This document shows positions 32,882 through 41,795 of a DNA stretch of 64,000 nucleotides, one piece after another. The DNA is from Chloroflexota bacterium (GTDB lineage Bacteria; Chloroflexota; Anaerolineae; Anaerolineales; Villigracilaceae): positions 1 through 64,000 of the forward strand of contig JACRLB010000021.1 in assembly GCA_016235445.1 (NCBI GenBank). Direction: 5' to 3'. The notes below the pieces were generated by a model. The model was not told the origin of the DNA and did not search any database. It worked only from the letters and a program-made list of their open reading frames with translations. Both the position numbers and the translations under genes were made by a program. Position 1 is the first letter of the stretch. Each line of letters starts with the position of its first letter.

Positions 32882-35860
32882 ATGAATAACCTTGTCGGCG
32901 CCACCATCGAACATTATCGAATCCTCGTAAAAGTGCGGGAAACGCCCACGCGGGTTTTATACAAGGCCTTCAACACGAAATCCCAAAATTATACAGCTGT
33001 GGAATTCGTAAAAATATCGCGGGGAGACTCCTCCGAGTTACTGCAAGTAATCAACGAACAGGTACACAAAAATGCCGCACTAACTCATCCCAATATAGCC
33101 GCCGTAACCGATACAGGGATATATGACGGCTCGATCTATATCGTTTACAACTTTTTACCCACCCATCCATTACGCCGTTTTTTTAATCGAATCTATTCCT
33201 GGCAGGAAACCTCCCGTGATTTGCTCATGGTTGCCCATGCCATTGCATACGCCCATGAAAGGGAAATTTTTCACGGCGATCTTCACCCTTCCAGCATTCT
33301 TTTGGATGAAAAAAGAAACCCAATCCTGTTCGATTTCGGCTTTGAACGCATCATTACAGACTATGTACTTGCCCGTTCGCCCGGCGCATGGATCAATCGT
33401 TGGGGATACGAATATCGCCCGCCCGAATATCTGAACGGCGCCCCATCGGATGCGCGTTGCGATATTTATGCCATGGGCATGATGTTGCACGAATGGCTGA
33501 TCGGAAACATTGCGCTTCTGGACTCAACCATAATTGGCACATTGCGAATGAGAGCTACCACCCCGGACATGGTCAAATCAAAACATCCCATTGCGCCCGC
33601 CGTTCAAAGTCTGATCAAAAAATGTACAGCTCCCAGCCCGGAAGACCGCTACCCATCCATGCAGGAAGTCTATATTGTCCTGGCCCGCGGCGCATTGGAT
33701 ATGACCATTACACAAAAAATGGTGCGAAAGCCGTTGGATATCCCCGCACAGCGCTTCAACTCAAGACAGTTGCTTGGCTGGATACGAAACAGCGCAATTA
33801 TGGCCATTGGCGCAATCGTCATTTTCAGCATATTCAACCTGCTTCGTACAAATTTCATTGCGCTTCCACCCACGGCAAACCCGATCTCCATTAATACGCA
33901 GGCAAGACCAACCTCCACCCAGGTCAGAGCCGCGTCTTCTCCCACTCAAGAAACATCTCTCACCCAAACAACAACCACATCTCCGCTTATCTTTCCAGTA
34001 TTTCAAGCCACCTCCATAGCTTCTGCTGTCAGTCAAACCATCGAAGCAGGCAATATCAGCAATTTGGTCATGCTAAGCCAGTGGGGCATTGGGGATATCA
34101 ATCGCACGGCTTCTTCCCCGGATGGAAATCGCATGGCAGTCGCATCATCCATCGGCATATTTATTTTCGATGCAAACAGCCTCCAACTTGAAAAATTCAT
34201 TGATACGCGTTCCTGGGTAACCTCCATTGATTATTCGTCAGACGGACAGCTTCTCGTTTCTGGCGATCGGGATGGATTAATTCAACTTTGGGATACCCAA
34301 ACCTGGGAGGAGTCTGAAGCGCCATACAGCGGCCACACGAAATCAATTCTCGATCTGGCCTTTTCACCGGATGGAAAAAAGCTGGCATCCATATCCCTCG
34401 ATAACCGGCTTATCCAATGGAAAGTAAATTCAACAGACACCGTAAAAGCCACCCAGGCCGAATTGATCGGCGGCGCAACTGCGGTCGCATATTCTGCGGA
34501 TAATACTCGCATTATCACAGGCGGAAATGATTTTCAAATCAACATCTGGGATACCGAAACATTGAACATCCTGCAAACAACCGCTTTTTCATCCAGGATT
34601 GTGGATATTGCAAGCATCAACAACTCAAATCGTTTTGTCATTGGAGGTAATGACCAAAAAGTAGCGCTTTTGGATATTACCGGCCAGGGGAATATCACCC
34701 AGGTGGGCGCCCTGCAATATTCTTTAACCAGCATTGCGGTTTCATCCGACGCAACTTTGATCGCCGCCGGCGATATTAATGGAGGAATCACCGTATGGGA
34801 AAACAGCGCCGACAGCGGAAGATTCAATGAAGTATGGAAGAATAGAAACTACGTTATCGGAGACCCTTCCACGCTTAACAAGGCTGGTACCTCTCATAGC
34901 ATTTTATTTGCCCCCGACGGCGCTTCGATCTATTCCGGGTTGCATAATGGCTTCCTGCGAAACCTGGATGCCAGAACAGGCGCAGAACTTCAACAAAATC
35001 TTCTGTTAAACGCCCATGCAAAAAAACTGGCGATTTCTCCAGATGGAAAGTATCTCCTCTCCCAACAGGAGGCCTCCCTGCTCACCGTTTGGGATATCGC
35101 GAACGGAATACCTTTGTACCAGCTTCGCGGTGAACTAAAAGATGGGTACCCATTTTCGCAGGATGGCCAAATGTTCGCGGTTGATTCAAAAGGTTCCAGC
35201 CCTGCCGTGGTAAAGGTATATAACCCGGCAAATGGAATTGAAATCTATACACTCACCAATTATGAAGGCTTGGAAACCCTGCAATTCATAAATGATGACG
35301 AACTGCTTGTCACCGTGTATGACAAATTCGCGCACGTATGGTCCATGTCCAGCGGGCAGGAATTGAAAACAAGCCGCCGCTATGAAGGCTCGGGTTGTTC
35401 CACGCTTCATGATCTAAATGAAGACCCTGTCGTTTCCATTACTACTTACCATCATGTGGTGACAAACAACCTAAACAGGCCCGGATTGTGCGCATTCGAA
35501 ACGCTGGATTGGAAGGTCGATATCAGCGAGGAGAACGAACTGATCGCCTTCGGGGGCAACAGCAAACTTTCCATCGTATCCAATATTCAGGGCGGTAACA
35601 ACACCGTCCAGGATATGCGCGATGTCAACCAGAAAAATATCGTCAGCGTGGCAATCAGCCCAAACGGCGGACTCGTTGCGGCCGCCTTCGACGATCACAC
35701 CCTCCACGTTTGGGATATCGCCACGCGGGAAATATTGATCAACATATATGGTCACAATAATTCAATCACCGACCTCCGCTTCACGCCGGACAGCAAGTTC
35801 CTGATCTCCACTTCCATGGATGGCACCATCCGCATATGGGGCATCCCTTATGGCCCGTAA
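32882..35860 (+). CDS. Receptor with degenerate Ser/Thr kinase domain, TM helix and WD40 region (2)
   Basis: 992 residues, paralogous to its neighbours. Kinase-like residues about 10-275: the VAIK lysine position is Glu41 (TAVEFVK), the glycine loop is absent (VKVRETPTRV), and the catalytic loop is FHGDLHPSSIL, with Asp kept but Arg replaced by Gly and Lys by His. DFG is intact (151-153). Catalysis is doubtful, though a nearby Lys44 might substitute. A transmembrane helix at about 310-330 (AIMAIGAIVIFSIFNLL) leads to a long WD40 region ending TSMDGTIRIWGIPYGP. It begins 15 bases after the previous stop, without a good Shine-Dalgarno sequence. Confidence 0.85.
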   Translation: MNNLVGATIEHYRILVKVRETPTRVLYKAFNTKSQNYTAVEFVKISRGDSSELLQVINEQVHKNAALTHPNIAAVTDTGIYDGSIYIVYNFLPTHPLRRFFNRIYSWQETSRDLLMVAHAIAYAHEREIFHGDLHPSSILLDEKRNPILFDFGFERIITDYVLARSPGAWINRWGYEYRPPEYLNGAPSDARCDIYAMGMMLHEWLIGNIALLDSTIIGTLRMRATTPDMVKSKHPIAPAVQSLIKKCTAPSPEDRYPSMQEVYIVLARGALDMTITQKMVRKPLDIPAQRFNSRQLLGWIRNSAIMAIGAIVIFSIFNLLRTNFIALPPTANPISINTQARPTSTQVRAASSPTQETSLTQTTTTSPLIFPVFQATSIASAVSQTIEAGNISNLVMLSQWGIGDINRTASSPDGNRMAVASSIGIFIFDANSLQLEKFIDTRSWVTSIDYSSDGQLLVSGDRDGLIQLWDTQTWEESEAPYSGHTKSILDLAFSPDGKKLASISLDNRLIQWKVNSTDTVKATQAELIGGATAVAYSADNTRIITGGNDFQINIWDTETLNILQTTAFSSRIVDIASINNSNRFVIGGNDQKVALLDITGQGNITQVGALQYSLTSIAVSSDATLIAAGDINGGITVWENSADSGRFNEVWKNRNYVIGDPSTLNKAGTSHSILFAPDGASIYSGLHNGFLRNLDARTGAELQQNLLLNAHAKKLAISPDGKYLLSQQEASLLTVWDIANGIPLYQLRGELKDGYPFSQDGQMFAVDSKGSSPAVVKVYNPANGIEIYTLTNYEGLETLQFINDDELLVTVYDKFAHVWSMSSGQELKTSRRYEGSGCSTLHDLNEDPVVSITTYHHVVTNNLNRPGLCAFETLDWKVDISEENELIAFGGNSKLSIVSNIQGGNNTVQDMRDVNQKNIVSVAISPNGGLVAAAFDDHTLHVWDIATREILINIYGHNNSITDLRFTPDSKFLISTSMDGTIRIWGIPYGP

Positions 35861-35872
35861 AGGTTAAATGCA

Positions 35873-38842
35873 ATGACCGATATTTTTGGAAAAAAGCTCG
35901 GAGAGTACATCTTATTAGAACAACTTGGCGAAGGCGGCATGGCCAAGGTGTACAACGCATTGGATTCCCGCGTGGAAAGAAATGTAGCCATCAAGGTCAT
36001 CCTGCCCAGCAAGCGCACTTCCAATGTTTTTCTGCAACAGTTCGAACGCGAAGCAAAAGTGCTTGCAAACCTAATGCATACAAATATCGTCAAAGTGTTG
36101 AATTATGGGATTCAAGACGGACAGCCATACCTGGTAATGGAATATGTCTCAGGAGGCACACTGAAAGAAGCCATGAACCAGAAGATTCCCTGGCAAACCG
36201 CCGCGGCGATCCTGGCCCCCATTGCCCGCGCGCTGGATTACGTCCACCGCCAGCAAATCGTTCATCGGGATGTCAAACCGTCCAATATTTTGATTCAGGA
36301 TGATTTTCGCCCGATGCTCTCCGATTTTGGCATCTTGAAAATGTTCGAAGGAAAAAACGAGAAGGTGGATTCAGCCATCGGCGCGGGGGTTGGCACGCCT
36401 GAATATATGCCGCCCGAACAGGGCCTGGGGAAAGATGTGGATTTCCGGGCAGATATCTACTCCCTGGGGCTGGTATTCTACGAAATGATCACCGGTCAAA
36501 AACCATATACCGCCGATACGCCCATGGCTATCATCGTCAAACATGTTACAGACGACCTGCCTCTGCCAACCCACATAGACAAAAACATACCAAAATTCGT
36601 GGAACGTGTCATTCTTCGCGCTGTGCAAAAGGAACCCCAAAACCGCTACCTCAGCATGGGACATTTTGCCGACGCGCTCGAACTCATCTCGCTTGGCGAT
36701 AAGGCGTCCCCTCAAAAGATAACCAGAATTTCGAGGGAAAAGGAGAAACGTCAACGATCCTTTTCGATCTACTCGTTATCGATTCTTCTGGTCTTACTGG
36801 CGCTCGGAACGTCTTTGATAACCTATAACTTTATTAAAACAACCCAACAGGCAGTCGCTCCGTTTTCGGCCCCCATCCTGCAAACTGAAAAAACACCGGA
36901 ACCTAACCCGAGTCCGGGAATCCCACCAACTCAAGCGGCCGCTTCAGCTTCATTACCCACAGCAATTCCGGCAGCGGGAAGCGCCTCCGGAATCACCTTG
37001 ATGGGAACGCCAATTTCCGGCCGGCAGAATCCCCAATTCAAAGAAATTGCGCGCTGGGGAATTGGAGGGGTAAATGTAGCCAGGTGGTCGCCGGATGGTA
37101 AAAGGATAGCGCTTGGCGCCACCAGCGGTATCTTTTTGTACGATTTTCAATCGAAGGAATTGATTCGATTTATTGATACCGGTTTCAACGTTCTGGAAAT
37201 GACCTTCAACCCGGCCGGGGATGAGATCATCGCCGGCTCGCCCACTGGGCTGGTATATGCGTGGAACACCTCTTCAGGGAGCCTGATTCGAGAATATCCA
37301 TATAAACGTCCCGCCACCGAAACAATATCCGACAACCTGGAAGTGACTGCCATAACATTTTCATCCAATGGAAAAAATATAGCCATCGGTTACAAAAATG
37401 GAGCCATTAACTACTTTCCCGCCGATCAAAATACCGCTCTCATGTCCGTTGTTAATTACCCCCTGATCGAAGACCTTGCCATTAGCGCCGACAATAGATT
37501 CATCTATGTCAGCAATGGCGACCGGGATATTTACATCTGGGATATTCAAACCGGGAAGAAAGACGCCTCCCGGCTTTCCAACCCCACACCCATCAACAAC
37601 CTCAGCATATCAAACGACCGTCAAATGTTATTGGCCGGCGGGGTGGGAAGTTCCGTTTATTTATGGGACCTTTCCGAAAACGCCCAAGTCAATAGTTTTC
37701 CCAACCCGGGCAATCACATTGCAGATTTCGATTTCTCCGCCGACAATCGATTCGTAACCATTGGCCTGGCAAGCGGCATCATCAATGTATTTGAAACCCC
37801 CAGCCTGGAAGAACATTCGATCACCCTCGTACCCATGCTCACATTTCCAGCATTCAACGATCCAATCCTCGGAATCACATTCTCTCCCGAAGAGCCTCTC
37901 ATCGCCTCTGTGAATCATCAAGAAGGACTCAAAGTGTGGAATGCCCAAAACGGTCAAAAACTGGATTCGCCCGGAAAAAGCATGCGCAGTATCGACGAAA
38001 TTCACCTCTCCCAGGATGGCTTGTGGCTGGCCACCGCACACCAGGACGGCCTTCTGCGTGTCTGGAATGTCAATGCTGGAATCGAAGCCTATCCCCCGTT
38101 CGAAGGGTCGTTATCCAGAGGCGCGCCTTTCTCACCGGACAATCGCTACCTGGCCTACATTTACTCGCCCGGCAAATTCAAGGAGGACCTTGTCCGTATT
38201 TTGGAATTAGAAACGGGAAACATCGTCGCAGAATTGCCTGGTTACAAACCAAAGGCATTTATTCAATTTACCGAAGACACCAAATTAATGATCGTAGGAG
38301 ATGCCTATTCCGCCAATTTCTGGGATGTCTCCACCTGGGAATTGCTGGATACCCATGGCGGCCCAACCGCCGGCTGCGGCCAATACACCACACCACAGAA
38401 CAGATTAATAGCCATCATTTCGAACGCGGGATTGCTCTTCCCACAATATGATGAAAAAGTCGAACTAATGTGCGCCAGCAAACCGCGCGGCGCGCTTCAC
38501 ATGTATTATTTTTACGAACAGCACAAAATGCTTCTCGTACAAAGCGACGGCGGCCTATGGGTGTGGGGCTTCAACCCAGTCGAACTGAGCCGCAAAGAAT
38601 CATCAGACACCCCCTACCCATTAAGCCGTGAAATCTTCCTCGACGGCGACCAGACAAGCGGCTGGTACGCCTACAAAGACCTGCCCCAGGGAACATTGCA
38701 CATAGAGAACATCAATGGCAGCAACGGCGAAATCATAGACCAACAAAACGACTACCAATACCGGGTCTCTCTACTGCCCGGCCAAAACCTGATGGCGCTA
38801 GGCTCCCGCTTTGGCTCCATTCACATCTGGACCATGCCATAA
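35873..38842 (+). CDS. Receptor Ser/Thr kinase with extracytoplasmic WD40 region (3), catalytic
   Basis: 989 residues. All kinase motifs are canonical: glycine loop LGEGGMAKVY (18-27), VAIK with K41, helix-C Glu60, VHRDVKPSNIL (HRD 131-133), DFG 151-153 and GTPEYMPPEQ. It should phosphorylate Ser/Thr on cytoplasmic substrates, possibly also its degenerate paralogues. One transmembrane helix (about 298-318, ILLVLLALGTSLITY) is followed by a Pro/Ala linker and a roughly 600-residue WD40 region, likely two propellers, as the outside sensor. The start is 12 bases after the preceding stop with AAAGGTT upstream. Confidence 0.92.
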   Translation: MTDIFGKKLGEYILLEQLGEGGMAKVYNALDSRVERNVAIKVILPSKRTSNVFLQQFEREAKVLANLMHTNIVKVLNYGIQDGQPYLVMEYVSGGTLKEAMNQKIPWQTAAAILAPIARALDYVHRQQIVHRDVKPSNILIQDDFRPMLSDFGILKMFEGKNEKVDSAIGAGVGTPEYMPPEQGLGKDVDFRADIYSLGLVFYEMITGQKPYTADTPMAIIVKHVTDDLPLPTHIDKNIPKFVERVILRAVQKEPQNRYLSMGHFADALELISLGDKASPQKITRISREKEKRQRSFSIYSLSILLVLLALGTSLITYNFIKTTQQAVAPFSAPILQTEKTPEPNPSPGIPPTQAAASASLPTAIPAAGSASGITLMGTPISGRQNPQFKEIARWGIGGVNVARWSPDGKRIALGATSGIFLYDFQSKELIRFIDTGFNVLEMTFNPAGDEIIAGSPTGLVYAWNTSSGSLIREYPYKRPATETISDNLEVTAITFSSNGKNIAIGYKNGAINYFPADQNTALMSVVNYPLIEDLAISADNRFIYVSNGDRDIYIWDIQTGKKDASRLSNPTPINNLSISNDRQMLLAGGVGSSVYLWDLSENAQVNSFPNPGNHIADFDFSADNRFVTIGLASGIINVFETPSLEEHSITLVPMLTFPAFNDPILGITFSPEEPLIASVNHQEGLKVWNAQNGQKLDSPGKSMRSIDEIHLSQDGLWLATAHQDGLLRVWNVNAGIEAYPPFEGSLSRGAPFSPDNRYLAYIYSPGKFKEDLVRILELETGNIVAELPGYKPKAFIQFTEDTKLMIVGDAYSANFWDVSTWELLDTHGGPTAGCGQYTTPQNRLIAIISNAGLLFPQYDEKVELMCASKPRGALHMYYFYEQHKMLLVQSDGGLWVWGFNPVELSRKESSDTPYPLSREIFLDGDQTSGWYAYKDLPQGTLHIENINGSNGEIIDQQNDYQYRVSLLPGQNLMALGSRFGSIHIWTMP

Positions 38843-38853
38843 AGGAGCGCGCC

Positions 38854-41784
38854 ATGAGAGACTCTTTGATTGGCACCCGAATCAACCGTTACGAAATCCG
38901 CGAATCGGTTCACAAATCAGATCTGGTCGGCGTCTACAAAGCATACGACGCAAAACTCGAACGATTTGTATTGCTCAAAACCATCCTCCACTCCGACGAG
39001 TATTCCAAAGAAGCAGTTGATTTTTTCCTCGCCGAATCGAAAACCCTCGCGAAATTAACACACCCCAACATCGCCAAAGTGCTGGACTTCGGCTACGAAG
39101 AAGGAAATCTATACCTCATCAACGAATACGTGACAGGGAATTCCCTCTCCGACTTGATGAATCGCCCCATGCCCTGGCAAAACGCCATCAACATCCTTCT
39201 GCCATTAACCGACGCCTTGATCTACGCCCATTCCCGAGGCATCATCCACCGCGACCTGAAACCCGACAACATCATCATCAACACCGACGACCAGCCCATC
39301 CTCAGCGACTTCAGCCTCATGCGCATCATCGAAGAAGAAGAAACACGGGATATGACCGGAACAAACATCGGCCTGGGATCGCCCGCTTATATATCCCCCG
39401 AACAAGGCAAAGGCCTCACCGCCGACTTCCGATCCGATATTTATTCGCTGGGCGTTATTTTCTTCGAAATGGTCACAGGAAAAAAATTATTCTACGCCAC
39501 CAACAGCATGGAAATCGTCATCCAACACATCATGTCCGACCCTCCCAAACCGCGCAGCATCATCCCCACTCTGCCAAAAGCGGTCGAAGACATCATCCTC
39601 AACACACTTTCAAAAGATCGCGAAAAACGCTACCCAACCATGGAAGAATTTTCCAATGCCCTGAAAACCGTCATCGAAAACACCAACAAGGAAAAAAATC
39701 AAACCGCGCGCCGCCCTCGCATCCTTTGGACCGTTTCGATCACAGGCATCGCGCTGATCCTTCTGGCCGCAGGCTTGATCTTAAGAAACCGCGCAGAGAC
39801 ATCTCCCTCCGCCTCTGCGACTCGCCAGTCAATCGAAACCTCCATAACGACTCCCCGCCTCCTCCCCTCCCCGACGCCTGATTCAGCTTCCGAACCTTCA
39901 TCCACGCTGACAACATCCAACAGCGGGCCATTTGCTGGGTACCAACTGCCCACCCTGCCCCTGCTCCCAGGAACCCACATTCCGGAAAGCAAGCAGGCCA
40001 TAGACCCAAACAACATCCTCACGATCCAGGAACTTGCCCGCTGGGGAAAACCAGACATTCGTCAACTCTCGTTAATCAACAACGATCAAGTTCTATTGGC
40101 GGCCACGAGCGCCGGCATCTACTACTTCGACCCCCAGAACCTATCCGCCCGCGCCTTCTTCGATACTGACGGAGCAGTCACAGTATTCAAAATTTCAAAA
40201 GACGGCGAATGGGTGGCAACCGGCGACGAAAGTGGAACAGTAGCCGTTTGGAACATCCTGGATGGAAAACAGTTGTACCAATACAAACACGGCGCAAAAA
40301 TCCTATCGCTCGATCTCTCGCCCGATAAATCCAAACTCGTCTATAGCGACAGCAATAAAAATATCCACCTCTGGAATTTTCAACAAAATCAGGCGCCTTA
40401 TTCTTTTGAAAAAAGGCTGACCGCAAGCGCCAATAAAGTCCTGTTCATAGATGAGGGCGATACGGTTGCGAGCGGCGGCGACAACTTCCAAATCATCCTC
40501 TGGGATGTTGACAGCGGCAAACTAAAGGAACAATTTGCCGCCGCGCAGAAAATTAACGACATGGCCATATCCTCCAATGGCCGCTACCTCGCCCTCGCCC
40601 TCAACGAGGCACGCATTCAGGTCTGGGACCTATTCACAAAGTCAGCAGTTAACATCACAGACCTGCAAATCATAAAAGCCTTTACCTTCATCACCTTCCT
40701 GCCAAACGACACCACTCTGCTCACCGGCTCGGCGGATGGATACATTCGCATTTGGAATGCCGCCTCCGGGTTTAAAATCTGGGAAACTGCCTCCGCTTAT
40801 CAAAGTGACAACCCAGGCACATTCAACCCGGTAAAAACGGTCGCGATCTCCAGCACCGGCTCGACATTTGTAGCAGGATTTGAAAACGGCTGGGTTGAAA
40901 CCTGGGATTTCACCTCGCAAACCCGAACAACAGCCAAAGATTTACGCTCCGACCCAATTAACCGCCTGACCATCTCTCCGGACGATAAATTGCTTGCTTT
41001 TCAAGGCGGCCAATCATTTGTCGAAGTGCTGGCTCTTGAAGAAATTTCCAATGGCGTTCGGGTGAATGGTACATTACCCAGGGGAAATCCCATCTCACCT
41101 GACAGCCGTATGATCGTTATACAAACAGATACCCTGAAACTTTATTCCCTTTCCGCCCAGCAACTACAGCCGCAATTTACATTACATGATTCTTCAATTA
41201 ACAGATCCATAAATTTCTCGCCAGACAACCTCATGCTCACCGCTTCTGCAAATGGCGCCTTGAGATACTGGTCCATTGCCTCCGGCCTGGAATTGAAATC
41301 ATCCTCCCCGCAAAGGGAAGGTAATTGTTTCGTCATTTATCGCCGCGATAACAGCCTTATTGCCGCAGGCGCTGAAAACGGCGCGATCTACACCAATGAC
41401 AATCTGCAATATTTTTGCCAAATCACACGAAACCCCCGCGCTATTTCCGAAGACTTCCTTCCTGATGGAAGTATAATAGCCATGTCCCTGCAAAATCAGG
41501 GCATAGAAATTTGGGATAATCGGAAAGGGAGCCAGAAAGTTGAAAAAACACTTCAAACCCCTGGCGATGTCCTTGATGTGGCAATTTCCAGGGATGGCAG
41601 GCTCCTGGCAACAGCCTCGAACGGCGGTGTCATAGAAATCTACAACCTCGAAACCATGGACCTTATAAAAACCATACCTTTGCAAACTGGCCCTGTTCAA
41701 CAGGTTCTTTTTTCAAACAACGGCAAATATCTAATTTCAGGGCTATCTGATGGCACCCTGCGATTTTTCGGAATATACCCATAA
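38854..41784 (+). CDS. Receptor Ser/Thr kinase with extracytoplasmic WD40 region (4), DFS variant
   Basis: 976 residues. The catalytic loop IHRDLKPDNIII (HRD 132-134) is intact and K42 (VLLKTIL) fits the ATP lysine, but DFG reads DFS (152-154) and the glycine loop has no GxG (SVHKSDLVGVY). Metal-binding Asp is kept, so weak activity is possible. GSPAYISPEQ is normal. A transmembrane helix at about 291-311 (VSITGIALILLAAGLIL) precedes a Ser/Thr-rich linker and WD40 repeats such as VWNILDGKQLYQYK and RVFSNNGKYLISGLSDG-like blades. AAAGGAG precedes the ATG 11 bases after the previous stop. Confidence 0.88.
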   Translation: MRDSLIGTRINRYEIRESVHKSDLVGVYKAYDAKLERFVLLKTILHSDEYSKEAVDFFLAESKTLAKLTHPNIAKVLDFGYEEGNLYLINEYVTGNSLSDLMNRPMPWQNAINILLPLTDALIYAHSRGIIHRDLKPDNIIINTDDQPILSDFSLMRIIEEEETRDMTGTNIGLGSPAYISPEQGKGLTADFRSDIYSLGVIFFEMVTGKKLFYATNSMEIVIQHIMSDPPKPRSIIPTLPKAVEDIILNTLSKDREKRYPTMEEFSNALKTVIENTNKEKNQTARRPRILWTVSITGIALILLAAGLILRNRAETSPSASATRQSIETSITTPRLLPSPTPDSASEPSSTLTTSNSGPFAGYQLPTLPLLPGTHIPESKQAIDPNNILTIQELARWGKPDIRQLSLINNDQVLLAATSAGIYYFDPQNLSARAFFDTDGAVTVFKISKDGEWVATGDESGTVAVWNILDGKQLYQYKHGAKILSLDLSPDKSKLVYSDSNKNIHLWNFQQNQAPYSFEKRLTASANKVLFIDEGDTVASGGDNFQIILWDVDSGKLKEQFAAAQKINDMAISSNGRYLALALNEARIQVWDLFTKSAVNITDLQIIKAFTFITFLPNDTTLLTGSADGYIRIWNAASGFKIWETASAYQSDNPGTFNPVKTVAISSTGSTFVAGFENGWVETWDFTSQTRTTAKDLRSDPINRLTISPDDKLLAFQGGQSFVEVLALEEISNGVRVNGTLPRGNPISPDSRMIVIQTDTLKLYSLSAQQLQPQFTLHDSSINRSINFSPDNLMLTASANGALRYWSIASGLELKSSSPQREGNCFVIYRRDNSLIAAGAENGAIYTNDNLQYFCQITRNPRAISEDFLPDGSIIAMSLQNQGIEIWDNRKGSQKVEKTLQTPGDVLDVAISRDGRLLATASNGGVIEIYNLETMDLIKTIPLQTGPVQQVLFSNNGKYLISGLSDGTLRFFGIYP

Positions 41785-41795
41785 AGGGAAAAACC

